Below are positions 10,597 through 18,762 of a stretch of DNA of 64,000 nt, one piece after another (position 1 is the first letter of the stretch; each line of letters starts with the position of its first letter). The notes under the pieces are model-generated. The model was not told the DNA's origin, searched no databases, and was given only the letters and a program-made list of their open reading frames with translations. The DNA comes from Thioclava electrotropha. GTDB taxonomy: Bacteria > Pseudomonadota > Alphaproteobacteria > Rhodobacterales > Rhodobacteraceae. Location of the stretch: assembly GCF_002085925.2 (NCBI RefSeq), contig NZ_CP053562.1, positions 662,001 to 726,000 on the forward strand, in the 5' to 3' direction. Position numbers and translations under genes: made by a program.

Positions 10597-11115
10597 ATGA
10601 AACCGTTTGCCGCGACCGTGCTTGTCGTCTGTTGCGTTCCTGCGCTGAGCTGGGCCTCGCAATCTGTAGACCATATTCACATTAGGAAGTGTGTTTCCCA
10701 AGCGGAGGATCAAGTCGAGGTCTGCGCCAGAAAGCAGGTTCTCGGCTGCATGGATACGCTTGAGAATGAGGGTAAGGCTGCCGTCGAATATCGCAGCTGC
10801 AGTCGCGCGGCGTTTAATCAGGCCGATTCCATGCTCAATGAAGTCTATGCAGTTGGCATCAGTAACGTGAAGGCTGCTGATATGCAGCGAGAAGCTACCA
10901 ACGCGAATTACTCCGGGCTCGAAGCCCTCTTGCGAAAGTCACAACGCGCTTGGATCGAGGTCCGCGACAATACCTGCGAGTTGGGGGTTCGCTACGACGC
11001 GACCGGGAGTGGTGCAGAGATGCAGATGTTATTGTGCCAGACAGAGCTTACGATGCGCAGAATTGTCGCGCTTGAACAGCAGATTGGGCACTCCTATCCG
11101 AAGATCGCGCGGTAA
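10597..11115 (+). CDS. Secreted LprI/DUF1311-like protein
   Basis: This 172-residue protein starts with a signal peptide (basic start, hydrophobic core, SWA-S type cleavage near residue 20). The remainder is a helical, cysteine-bearing domain whose C-terminal half (SQRAWIEVRDNTCELG then a later Cys and the TMRRIVALEQQI segment) matches the lysozyme-inhibitor LprI / DUF1311 pattern. Members are periplasmic or lipoprotein-like; some inhibit lysozyme. Five or more cysteines suggest disulfides. An AAAGGA sequence precedes the ATG. It lies 224 bp after hutC and looks separate from the hut unit, with a second secreted protein following. Assignment rests on motif recognition only. Confidence 0.65.
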   Translation: MKPFAATVLVVCCVPALSWASQSVDHIHIRKCVSQAEDQVEVCARKQVLGCMDTLENEGKAAVEYRSCSRAAFNQADSMLNEVYAVGISNVKAADMQREATNANYSGLEALLRKSQRAWIEVRDNTCELGVRYDATGSGAEMQMLLCQTELTMRRIVALEQQIGHSYPKIAR

Positions 11116-11250
11116 TCAGCCATTCGCCCCGATGCGTCAAAATTCTGGTCCGTCACAGGTTTTCCCTAAAAGGATTGTGGGCCCTGCATAAGCAAGACGA
11201 GAAGCCAGTATTTGAGGCGTAACCTTGCTAATATCGAGGATAAATAAACC

Positions 11251-12063
11251 ATGAAATCGATTTCCATTCTGTTCGCTGCCGTGCTGCTGTCACAGGCGCT
11301 ATCGCCAGTGACGGCCTCTGCGGGAGAAGAGATGAACTCTCCATCCGGCATCGTGCGTATTGTCGGAGGGGAGCTGGAGATGAAATCCGTAGAGGTTGGG
11401 GGGAAGCGCTTTCCCCTCGGAGATTTCCATGGCGACCTCATCGAGAAAGTCGGAAGTCTGGTGCTCGTCAGTGTGGCCAGCGGTGGGGTTGCGTGCCCTA
11501 CAAACTATGCCTGGCTCGATACGACGCCCGGTCATCTTCGGTTGACAGACACTTTCGGAACTTGTTCCGAAATTTATGAGCTCAGCCATGACGCGGAGAC
11601 CGTAACGCTTACCATGCCGTCGATGGACCCTAGTGAAGGGCAGGTGGCCTTCATCTTTGACGGTCAAAGCGTCGTCCGTAAGGTCTTAGGGCTGAAGAGC
11701 TCAAAGGTGGCGCGGAATTCAGCTGGAAACGCTGATGCGTGGATCGGCGAAAGTCCCTACGAATACCTGACCGCAGCAGAAATGGAACCAACTCTGCTGC
11801 GGGAAATGACGTGGTCACAGCTTGATATGCTACGCCGATACATGACCGTGGGCTTGCAGCAGATGACAGTGGAAGGCAATTGGATCGTGGGATCGGGCTG
11901 CCTTCCGCAGGTCTGTGCTGGAAACCATGCGGCCATCGCACTTTATCGCTCTACCGGCCAGCTTGTCGCAGCGATCAAAAGGGATGGTCACGAACCCGTC
12001 TTGATCGGAGAGCCGCCTGAAGCTCTCCCGAATACGATCCGGGCCATCATGGTGGCGCATTAA
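11251..12063 (+). CDS. Secreted protein with a C-terminal Ivy-like CxPxxC segment
   Basis: This 270-residue protein has a clear signal peptide ending near TASA-G (residue 25). The middle is beta-rich without a recognised domain. Near residues 205-245 it contains NWIVGSGCLPQVC followed by GNHAAIALY and QLVAAI, resembling the Cys-x-Pro-x-x-Cys loop and following strand seen in Ivy-type vertebrate-lysozyme inhibitors and related periplasmic proteins. The preceding gene is LprI/DUF1311-like, so the pair may defend the cell wall. The resemblance is limited to the C-terminal part and the protein is better called hypothetical until tested. The gene ends about 50 bp before the IS21 left end. Confidence 0.5.
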   Translation: MKSISILFAAVLLSQALSPVTASAGEEMNSPSGIVRIVGGELEMKSVEVGGKRFPLGDFHGDLIEKVGSLVLVSVASGGVACPTNYAWLDTTPGHLRLTDTFGTCSEIYELSHDAETVTLTMPSMDPSEGQVAFIFDGQSVVRKVLGLKSSKVARNSAGNADAWIGESPYEYLTAAEMEPTLLREMTWSQLDMLRRYMTVGLQQMTVEGNWIVGSGCLPQVCAGNHAAIALYRSTGQLVAAIKRDGHEPVLIGEPPEALPNTIRAIMVAH

Positions 12064-12231
12064 ACTTCTCGCGCGCAAACCCGGCCTTGGGGCCGACTGC
12101 ATTTCGGTGTTTGGTGAGAACGGCGGCGCAATAGTCGGCCACGGTAGCGGCGGGATGATCCGGCTGCGGGCGGCGTAAAAGTCGGCCACTTTTGCCCTTT
12201 CTGGCGACGGGAGGGCGGGAGGATTTTCACC

Positions 12232-13719
12232 GTGGACTTGTATCGCAAGGTTCGACTTGCCTGCGCCGAGGGGATGAGCCAGCGCGAGGCGGCGCGTCAC
12301 TTCGGGATTTCACGCGACAGCGTGCAGAAGATGTTGGCGTATTCGGTTCCGCCGGGCTACCGGCGCAAGGCGCCGATCAAGCGCCCGAAGCTGGATGGTT
12401 TTACCGAGATCATCAACGCCTGGCTGGAAGAGGACCGCGGCGTGCCGCGCAAACAGCGGCACACCGCCAAGCGGGTGTTCGAGCGGCTCCGGGACGAACA
12501 CGGTTTCACCGGCGGCTACACGATCGTGAAGGATTACATTCGTGAGCATGACCGGCGCGGTCGCGAGATGTTCGTGCCGCTGGCCCATGCGCCCGGGCAT
12601 GCCCAGGCCGACTTTGGCGAAGCGATGGTCATCATTGATGGTGTCGAGCAGAAGGCGCATTTCTTCGCCTTCGACCTGCCACATAGCGATGCCTGCTATA
12701 TCCGGGCCTATCCGGCTGCGACCTCCGAGGCCTGGGTCGACGGGCATGTTCACGCCTTCGGCTTCTTCGGTCGGGTGCCGGTGTCGGTGCTCTACGACAA
12801 CGACAGGTGCCTGGTGGCACAGATCCTGCCGGATGGCACCCGCAAGCGGGCCAGGCTGTTCAGCGGGTTCCTGTCACATTACCTGCTCCGTGACCGCTAT
12901 GGCCGTCCCGGCAAAGGGAACGACAAAGGCAGCGTCGAGGGGCTGGTGGGCTATGCCCGGCGCAACTTCATGGTGCCGGTGCCGCGCTTCCCCTCCTGGG
13001 AGGCCTTCAACGCCTGGCTGGAAGAACAATGCCGCAAGCGTCAGGGCGATGTTCTGCGCGGCCATACCGAGACGATCGGCACGCGCCTTGACCGGGATCT
13101 CGAGGTGATGTCGGCGCTGCCGCCAGCCCCTTTCGATGCCTGCGATCAGGCGAGCGGGCGGGTCACCTCGCAGGCGCTGGTGCGTTACAAGACCAACGAC
13201 TATTCCGTGCCGATCGCCTACGGCCACCGCGATGTCTGGCTGCGCGGCTATGTCGACGAGGTGGCGATCGGCTGCGGCGGCGATCTGATCGCGCGCCATC
13301 CGCGCAGCTATGAGCGCGAGGATGTCGTCTTCGACCCGCTCCACTACCTTCCGCTGATCGAGAAGAAGATCAATGCCCTGGACCAGGCCGCGCCGCTGAC
13401 AGGCTGGGAGCTGCCGCCCGAGTTCGCAACCCTGCGCCGCCTGATGGAAGCACGCATGCTCAAAGCGGGGCGGCGTGAGTTCGTCCAGGTCCTGCGGCTG
13501 CTGGAGGCCTTCGAGCTCGACGATGTGCAAGCCGCCGTGAAGACGGCCCTGCGCATGGGAGCCATCGGCTTCGACGCCGTCAAGCATCTCGTGCTGTGTC
13601 AGGTCGAGAAGCGACCGCCGAAGCTCGACCTCGACGTCTATCCCTACCTGCCGCGGGCCGAGGTCGGAAAGACCTCGGCGGCCAGCTACATGTGCCTGAT
13701 CTCGGAGGAGGCCCGATGA
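12232..13719 (+). CDS. istA: IS21 family transposase IstA
   Basis: This 495-residue DDE transposase begins with an HTH domain (MSQREAARHFGISRDSVQKML) and contains the integrase core with Asp in QADFGE near residue 125, Asp in LYDND near residue 187 and Glu in KGSVEGLVGYARRNF near residue 235. The C-terminal beta-rich region (VRYKTNDYSVP) is typical of IstA. Start is a GTG at 12232. It appears intact. The istB start overlaps its stop by four bases. Confidence 0.96.
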   Translation: MDLYRKVRLACAEGMSQREAARHFGISRDSVQKMLAYSVPPGYRRKAPIKRPKLDGFTEIINAWLEEDRGVPRKQRHTAKRVFERLRDEHGFTGGYTIVKDYIREHDRRGREMFVPLAHAPGHAQADFGEAMVIIDGVEQKAHFFAFDLPHSDACYIRAYPAATSEAWVDGHVHAFGFFGRVPVSVLYDNDRCLVAQILPDGTRKRARLFSGFLSHYLLRDRYGRPGKGNDKGSVEGLVGYARRNFMVPVPRFPSWEAFNAWLEEQCRKRQGDVLRGHTETIGTRLDRDLEVMSALPPAPFDACDQASGRVTSQALVRYKTNDYSVPIAYGHRDVWLRGYVDEVAIGCGGDLIARHPRSYEREDVVFDPLHYLPLIEKKINALDQAAPLTGWELPPEFATLRRLMEARMLKAGRREFVQVLRLLEAFELDDVQAAVKTALRMGAIGFDAVKHLVLCQVEKRPPKLDLDVYPYLPRAEVGKTSAASYMCLISEEAR

Positions 13720-14477
13720 CCGACGCGCCCGACCTGCTGCTCGCCCATCATCTGAAGACGCTCAAGCTGCCGACCTTCCTGAGGGAATACGACAAGCTCG
13801 CGCGCCAGTGCGCCGCGGAGGGGCAGGACCACGTTCGCTTCCTGGCGCGCCTGGTGGAACTCGAACTGATCGACCGCGAACGGCGGATGGTCGAGCGCCG
13901 CATCAAGGCGGCGAAGTTCCCGGCGACCAAAAGCCTCGACAGCTTCGACTTCAAGGCGATCCCCAAGCTCAACAAGATGCAGGTGCTGGAACTCGCCCGC
14001 GGGGAATGGATCGAGCGGCGCGAGAATGTCATTGCCCTCGGCCCGAGCGGCACCGGCAAGACCCATGTCGCCTTGGGCCTTGGACTGGCCGCCTGCCAGA
14101 AGGGCCTTTCCGTCGGCTTCACCACCGCCGCCGCATTGGTCCACGAGCTGATGGAGGCCCGCGACGAGCGCCGCTTGCTACGCCTGCAAAAACAGATGGT
14201 CGGATACAAGCTCCTGATCATCGACGAGCTGGGCTTCGTGCCTCTGAGCAAGACCGGCGCCGAGCTGCTCTTCGAACTGATCTCGCAGCGCTACGAGCGG
14301 GGCGCCACCATGATCACCAGCAATCTGCCCTTCGACGAATGGACCGAAACCTTCGGCTCCGAGCGCCTGACCGGCGCTCTGCTCGACCGGCTCACCCACC
14401 ATGTCCACATCCTCGAGATGAACGGCGACAGCTATCGGCTTGCCCAAAGCCGCGCCCGAAACAGCGCCAACACCTGA
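13716..14477 (+). CDS. istB: IS21 family ATPase helper IstB
   Basis: IstB is the AAA+ ATPase that assists IstA in target selection. The 253-residue protein has Walker A GPSGTGKTH near residue 108, Walker B LLIIDELGF near residue 163, and sensor-type TSNLPFDEW near residue 205. The ATG at 13716 overlaps the istA stop, and upstream in-frame starts fall within istA. The gene seems intact. Confidence 0.96.
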   Translation: MTDAPDLLLAHHLKTLKLPTFLREYDKLARQCAAEGQDHVRFLARLVELELIDRERRMVERRIKAAKFPATKSLDSFDFKAIPKLNKMQVLELARGEWIERRENVIALGPSGTGKTHVALGLGLAACQKGLSVGFTTAAALVHELMEARDERRLLRLQKQMVGYKLLIIDELGFVPLSKTGAELLFELISQRYERGATMITSNLPFDEWTETFGSERLTGALLDRLTHHVHILEMNGDSYRLAQSRARNSANT

Positions 14478-14529
14478 TCACATCGTTCAGGTTTGGCCCG
14501 CTGGGCCAAAGCGCCCCGGCAGCCGCCAG

Positions 14530-15006
14530 CTATCTGAAAAGCGCAGCTGCCGGGGCGCGAAGCGTTCCCTTCGCTTCAATCCCATGCCCTCTCTGGCGGC
14601 AGACTTTTGCTCCGCCCCGTGGCCGGTTTTTGCTCCGCCGTTGACAGCGGCGCAAGTCCGCAAACGGCGCCCCGACGCGAAAACGCTTGAAGGCAAGCGC
14701 CAATCGCTTCACATTTTTTGCTTCGTCAACTTCAAATAGTTCGGCGCAGTGATCAGCTGTCCGAGCGGCGAGCAGTTGGGGGTATGGCCATCTGGCCGAA
14801 GGCGCGCGGCAAAACCTGACAGCGATCGTGCGTTCGGCGGCGAAGAAGCATCCACGATGATCGAACTTTCCGGTAGGGTCGGTGCGACGCTCCTTGCGGT
14901 CGATATATTCGAACGCCGCTGCGATTTCCGCGCTGGTATAGGCGAACATTGTTGCCAAGACCGCGAATTCGTGACGCGGGCCCGAGGTGGGGAGGATGTC
15001 GAGCAT
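14530..15006 (-). pseudogene. Hypothetical gene truncated by the IS21 right end
   Basis: A minus-strand gene starts at ATG 15006 behind an AAAGGA Shine-Dalgarno and reads 120 codons of plausible protein (including HEFAVLATMFAYTSAEIAAAFEYIDR split over residues 12-37) before running into the IS21 terminal repeat at 14646. The remaining codons to 14530 are IS sequence. The missing 3' portion is not recognisable on the other side of the IS. The family is unknown to me, though it has the look of a plasmid-borne conserved protein. Confidence 0.6.
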
Positions 15007-15234
15007 GATGTTGTCCTTTCCTTGGTTGATGACCTCAGTCTAGGCGAGGAGGCCGAAAATCTGGCCTTGGAAAAGCTCGAAAATCCCGCGGTTTGGTCGA
15101 ATTATGTGGACAACTCGGGCAGTCACCTCGGAAAGCCTCGTAATCAACGCGAACAACAGGGTCGCACAGCCCACCCTTGTTTTGTCGTCGATTTTGGTTA
15201 TTTTGAATACGGGTAATGTGAGAGGTGCTGAGCC

Positions 15235-15489
15235 ATGTCCCGAACGACTACGTTGACCGTCCGCCTCGGTGGGGCGCTGAGTGACTTTGTCTCGGCGAAT
15301 GTGGGTGATGACGGGTCCTATGAGAATGTCAGCGAATACATCCGCGACTTGATCCGGCGCGACAAGGAGAGGGCGGAGCAGGAGGCCTTCAGCCTCCTGA
15401 AAGCCGAGTTGACCCATGCCTTCGCAGCCCCAGAAGACACGTATCAACCGCTGAGCGCAGCCGAGGTAATCGCACGGAACCGGAGCTGA
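15235..15489 (+). CDS. ParD-like RHH antitoxin
   Basis: This 84-residue protein has the ribbon-helix-helix pattern of ParD/CopG antitoxins: TTLTVRLGGALSDFV at the start, then YENVSEYIRDLIRRDKER. It would neutralise the following toxin and repress the operon. The ATG is preceded by an AGAGG-type sequence. The toxin gene starts five bases after the stop, the usual antitoxin-toxin order. Confidence 0.88.
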   Translation: MSRTTTLTVRLGGALSDFVSANVGDDGSYENVSEYIRDLIRRDKERAEQEAFSLLKAELTHAFAAPEDTYQPLSAAEVIARNRS

Positions 15490-15493
15490 TCCG

Positions 15494-15811
15494 GTGGCCG
15501 AAATCCGTATTCAGGACGGGGCGTCCCACCGCCTCGATGTCATTTACCGCTACACCCGTGACAGGTGGGGAGAGGATCAGGCCGCGAACTACATCACTGG
15601 CCTGTTCGCAGCCTTCGACAAGATCGCGGCACATGGTGTCGCGTCGAAACCGATCCCAGCCGAGTTCGGTGTTGATGGGTTCTTCTTTCGATACGAGCAT
15701 CATTTCGTCTACTGGCGATATCTCTCGAACGGGGACATCGGGATCGTGACGATCCTGCATGAGCGCATGCATCAGTCTGACCGTTTCCGGGATGATTTTG
15801 GCTCTGCCTGA
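15494..15811 (+). CDS. ParE-family toxin
   Basis: This 105-residue protein belongs to the RelE/ParE superfamily. Conserved features include the helical YRYTRDRWGEDQAANYI segment and the C-terminal strand pattern RYEHHFVYWRYL then IGIVTILHERM. Start is GTG at 15494, four bases after the antitoxin stop codon, implying coupling. ParE toxins usually poison DNA gyrase, but substrate varies in the superfamily. Both genes look intact, so this is a candidate active toxin-antitoxin module next to the IS21 insertion. Confidence 0.88.
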   Translation: MAEIRIQDGASHRLDVIYRYTRDRWGEDQAANYITGLFAAFDKIAAHGVASKPIPAEFGVDGFFFRYEHHFVYWRYLSNGDIGIVTILHERMHQSDRFRDDFGSA

Positions 15812-16085
15812 TCGGTCTCCGCCCCCTGAGGGCAGAACCGCGAGTGAAGCAATGCTTCGACTATGCGGGGCCTCAGAGACACGGGAAGCTCTCAGCTTCT
15901 CTGCCGCTCGACGAACTGTCTCGGCCTGGACAGGTTCTTGCTCGTCTCGGCAAAAGATGAACAACATCGATCCGCAGGCATGACTGTCCGATGTGCTCGC
16001 CCGTCTGCCGGATATGCCGGTGTCGCTTTGCATGACTTGCTGCCAGGAATTGGAACGCCGCAACAGAATTGAAAAGGATTGCTGC
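15812..16085. other. Intergenic gap of 274 bp
   Basis: Between the ParE toxin and the pRiA4b ORF-3 type gene. Short ORFs here lack Shine-Dalgarno sequences and family resemblance. I see only a Shine-Dalgarno (AAAGGA) for the next gene at its right end. Confidence 0.4.
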
Positions 16086-16688
16086 ATGACGCTGGTCGCG
16101 CGCCTCAAGGTGACATTATCTGACGTCGAGCCTCAGGTGCTTCGACGCTTCGATGTGCCACTGAAGATCAAGCTGAACCGCCTGCACGATGTTATCCAGT
16201 CCGCCATGGGATGGACTGATAGCCACCTCTATGAGTTCAGGGCTGGCGGCGTCGGCTGGGGCGTGCCAGATCCAGATGGTTTTTACGAGGGCCCCATGCC
16301 GGCCAGTAAGACCAGCCTACTTGATGTGCTCGAAGATGTGGGAACCAAGACCATCCATTACATCTACGATTTTGGCGACAACTGGCATCACGTGATCAAG
16401 GTCGAGAAAATCGATGATGCCGTCCCGGGTGCCGCATATCCGCGTCTTGTCAGAGCCATAGGGGCTTGCCCGCCGGAAGATATCGGCGGCTCTCCCGGTT
16501 ACGCGGACTTCCTGGACGCCATCGCCGATCCGCAACACGAAGCCCACGCAGACATGTTGGAATGGCATGGCGCAAAGTTCGATCCTGATGAGGCAGATAT
16601 CGGCCGTATCCTCGACAACTTCGAACGCCTCGCCCGGAAATGGGCACCAAAGCCTCGGAAACCCAAAGCTTCTACCAGGCGTATCTGA
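16086..16688 (+). CDS. Plasmid pRiA4b ORF-3 family protein
   Basis: This 200-residue protein matches the pRiA4b ORF-3 (IS1096 TnpR-like) family: VARLKVTLSDVEPQVLRRFDV near the start, then LHDVIQSAMGWTDSHLYEF, and later FDYGD-like YIYDFGDNWHHVI and CPPEDIGG. The family's molecular role is unknown; members are common on plasmids and islands. ATG at 16086 follows AAAGGA at a good spacing; the longer ORF from 15993 lacks one. It sits alone between two toxin-antitoxin pairs. Confidence 0.85.
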   Translation: MTLVARLKVTLSDVEPQVLRRFDVPLKIKLNRLHDVIQSAMGWTDSHLYEFRAGGVGWGVPDPDGFYEGPMPASKTSLLDVLEDVGTKTIHYIYDFGDNWHHVIKVEKIDDAVPGAAYPRLVRAIGACPPEDIGGSPGYADFLDAIADPQHEAHADMLEWHGAKFDPDEADIGRILDNFERLARKWAPKPRKPKASTRRI

Positions 16689-16748
16689 TCGAGTGAACGC
16701 CCGCAGTCTTCGCCGAATGCCTACCTTGTATTTCCTGCCGGTATCCTC

Positions 16749-17030
16749 TCAGTAATCCGTCCCCTGCCTGTTATCCCAAAGGCGGAGAATTTCGATCTGA
16801 GTGGGCATGACGCGATATATCAGCGAGAACGGTGTCCGAGGAAGCGAGAGTTCTCGCACAGCGCGCCCTGAAACGCTGGGATGTCCCGCATAAGGATTGG
16901 CGGCCAGCGTCTGCTGGATGGCTTTCAGGCTCGCGCGGGCCTTGGAGCTACCTTCCGGAAAAACCGATTGATAGTGATAGCGAAACCATTGGATGTCCTG
17001 GGCCGCCTCTTCAACAAAGACGATCTTCAT
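16749..17030 (-). CDS. RelE/ParE-family toxin
   Basis: This 93-residue protein is a type II toxin of the RelE/ParE superfamily: AAQDIQWFRYHY early helix, then ANPYAGHPSV, VRELSLPRTPFSLIYRV and the terminal ILRLWDNRQ, where the last segment corresponds to the catalytic-site strand of the fold. It is the second gene of a minus-strand pair and overlaps the antitoxin by ATGA (17027-17030). Confidence 0.87.
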   Translation of the reverse strand: MKIVFVEEAAQDIQWFRYHYQSVFPEGSSKARASLKAIQQTLAANPYAGHPSVSGRAVRELSLPRTPFSLIYRVMPTQIEILRLWDNRQGTDY

Positions 17031-17311
17031 GCGTCGTCAGGCGTGATGTCCGGTTTCGGGGCAGGGGACTCATGGCCTGTGTCCCATGAATCGATCCAGG
17101 CGTTCATCGCTTCGGCGGAAATGAAAGCGTCCTCTTCGGCACGCGCCAAAGCGTTGTCTATGGCGGTCCGCTTTGCAGCCTTGGCGTCCAGCATGGATCG
17201 AATGGCGCGCACTGCGAGCTGGGCAGGCGAACGATCTTCGATTTCCGCTTCGCGTTCGAGAGATTGTCTTAGCTCGTCGTCCAGACGGATGGAGTATGGC
17301 GAGGTGCCCAT
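17027..17311 (-). CDS. RHH-type antitoxin
   Basis: This 94-residue antitoxin begins with the ribbon-helix-helix pattern (YSIRLDDELRQSLEREAEIEDRSPAQLAVRAI) and has an acidic, flexible C-terminus (DISWDTGH-type tail) expected to wrap the toxin. A direct repeat lies about 25 bp upstream of its start and may be its operator. Coupled to the toxin gene through a four-base overlap. Confidence 0.87.
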   Translation of the reverse strand: MGTSPYSIRLDDELRQSLEREAEIEDRSPAQLAVRAIRSMLDAKAAKRTAIDNALARAEEDAFISAEAMNAWIDSWDTGHESPAPKPDITPDDA

Positions 17312-17336
17312 GATTTGCTCTTACGATTGAGACGTC

Positions 17337-17353
17337 ATACATCGTAATACATC
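17337..17353. promoter_or_regulatory. Direct-repeat operator candidate upstream of RHH antitoxin
   Basis: Two ATACATC heptamers (17337-17343 and 17347-17353) spaced ten bases apart lie just upstream of the antitoxin start on the minus strand. RHH repressors commonly bind short tandem sites at helical-turn spacing, so this is a plausible autoregulatory operator. Confidence 0.45.
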
Positions 17354-17454
17354 TCTCATGGAAAGCAAGATTTGATCAGATAGGCGCTCGAAAGTGGGTT
17401 CAATGCGTGATGACGGCGAACGAATAGGGCTTTTCGCTTGAGTGACCTAATGTC

Positions 17455-17537
17455 TCGAAAAACCTTCGAGCAGATGAACCTCCCCCACCAATCCCGTAGG
17501 TTGGAAAGGAGTTTCGGATCAGGCAGCTGCCTGATCC
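17455..17537 (-). ncRNA. TnpB-element right end / possible omega-RNA scaffold
   Basis: Immediately 3' of the tnpB relic on its coding strand are two structured segments. The first is a perfect 22-bp palindrome (17516-17537) spanning the tnpB stop codon. The second is a hairpin CCAACC-nnnn-GGATTGG followed by a G-rich tract and GTTCATCT (17472-17510, minus strand). This is where the guide RNA of TnpB systems is normally encoded. A second copy of the hairpin segment lies at 50741-50777. Function is inferred. Confidence 0.4.
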
Positions 17538-18247
17538 CCGACCGTCCCGGCCGGATTGATCGTTTCCGTGTCCCGCCGCTTCCGGCTCTCCTCGAGCCCC
17601 CAGTTCAGCAGGACGCGGGCCGCGGCCTCGTCTCTTCCGAGACGACAGCCACAGTCGCAATCATGATGGCGCTCCGCGAGCGTCTTCTTCCGCACGGCAC
17701 CGCAGTCCAGGCAGCGCTGTGACGGCTTCAGCTCTCGCGTCTTCGGCTCAAGGAACTCCGCACCAGCTTCTTCCGCTTTGTATCGGAGCATGTTCAAAAA
17801 CCCGGCCGGAGCCGTGTCCAGGATCGATCCGTTCAGGCCCGCCTTTTGGGCCACATTCCGGCCCGGCGCCTCCGCGGTGCCCCGGGCTGAAGCGGTCATG
17901 TTGCGCACAGCCAGCGCCTCGGTCGCGATCAGGCGATGCCGCCCGGCGATCCGCGCGCTCGCCTTGTGCAGGAAGTCCTTTCGGCGCGCGGCGATCTTCG
18001 CATGACGACGCGCCAGAGCGCGGCGGTGTGCCCGCAGCGCCCGTCGGGAGATCTTCCGCGCCCGGGCCGCGACCGAGAGCCGGCGCTGCTCAGCCTTAAG
18101 GTCCTCGGCTTCGAGAGCCCAGTGGCGCGGGTTCGGCAGTGCCTCGAAGGCACCGTCTTCATGCGCGAGCGTGACGAAGGTCGATACGCCCCAGTCGAGC
18201 CCCGCAGTCGCTGACAGCTTGACGCGGGGCCAGGGGAGCCATGCTTT
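17519..18247 (-). pseudogene. TnpB (IS200/IS605-family OrfB) C-terminal part
   Basis: The reading frame keeps the RuvC-like nuclease half of a TnpB: GLDWGVSTFVTLA carries the first Asp, ATEALAVRNM the Glu, a CxxC...CxC zinc ribbon follows (CLDCGAVRKK and DCDCG), and GRDEAAARVLL carries the final Asp. The region upstream of the first RuvC motif, normally about 170-190 residues, is missing: similarity ends near 18247, at the start of the next gene's promoter palindrome. No TnpA is present. The element is therefore probably unable to make a full nuclease, though catalytic residues and RNA-encoding end remain. Confidence 0.75.
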
Positions 18248-18274
18248 CCTACACAAAGTAATATAATGTGTAGG
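18248..18274 (+). promoter_or_regulatory. Palindromic promoter of the nucleotidyltransferase-like gene
   Basis: CCTACACA (18248-18255) and TGTGTAGG (18267-18274) form a perfect 8-bp inverted repeat. The AT-rich spacer runs into a consensus -10 box TATAAT (18262-18267). The start codon at 18283 is only about 15 nt beyond the -10 box, so the transcript would be nearly leaderless. A repressor bound here would block the promoter. Confidence 0.5.
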
Positions 18275-18282
18275 AATGCCTG

Positions 18283-18762
18283 ATGGAGCATCTCCCGGTC
18301 CCGATCCAGACTGCGTATCATGAGCTGATGCAGAGGTTCCGGGCCCGGCCACCCCTCTCCGTCCCTGGGTCCATCATGCGGATCGAGAAGTCCGGTCGGG
18401 GCTATTGGGTGTCGAGGCGCCGCATCGGGGACCGGGTCGTGGAGAAAACGATTGGCCCTGAAACGCCGGAGGTCCTGGCGACCGTCGCGGCCGCGCGCGC
18501 CGAGCGGGAGGTCTGCGACGGTTGGCGAAAGAAGAACGCGACCCTGGTCTCGATGCTGAGGGCCGCCGGGCTCCTCTCGCTCGACGTTAACACCGGAAAG
18601 GTCCTCTCTTCCTTGTCTCGGGTCGGATTCTTCGAGATCGGCGGGATCCTCGGGGGGACGAACGCGTTCCGCCTCTACCCCGCCCTTCTTGGGGTCGCCG
18701 CCCCCGCATCGGAGATGGTCTTCACCGGTGACGTAGACATGCTCGCGCCCTCGCATATCCCG
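18283..18762 (+). pseudogene. Truncated GSU2403-type nucleotidyltransferase-fold protein
   Basis: The first 160 codons resemble the GSU2403 family nucleotidyltransferase-like proteins: a winged N-terminal region (GYWVSRRRIGDRVVEKTIG), then a domain with the FFEIGGILGGTNAFRLYP segment and MVFTGDVDML, where Gly-Gly-Thr and the Asp-x-Asp could be nucleotidyltransferase-type residues. At about 18762 the sequence switches abruptly to a copy of the 3' end of the aldehyde dehydrogenase gene found at 63.3 kb, read out of frame to a stop at 18909. The C-terminal half is therefore lost. Family members have been noted in mobile and defence-like contexts, but no function is claimed here. Confidence 0.6.

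Larger units (their letters stand above)
12115..14646 (+). mobile_element. IS21-family insertion sequence
   Basis: The element carries istA and istB with an ATGA overlap. Its ends share an imperfect terminal inverted repeat: the left end (12115-12144) and the reverse complement of the right end (14617-14646) both read TG, two variable bases, AACGGCGG, then GCAA and CGGCCACGG with a few differences. Second, internal copies of the transposase-binding type repeat (AAAAGTCGGCCAC and AAAAGTCTGCCG) lie just inside each end. No target-site duplication is evident in the flanks, and the right end interrupts a minus-strand gene. Confidence 0.85.

Noticed and set aside
12101..14660. Target-site duplication of the IS21 element
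   Set aside because: Flanking bases (GTGTTTGG left, GCGGCGCA right) do not match at 4-8 bp.
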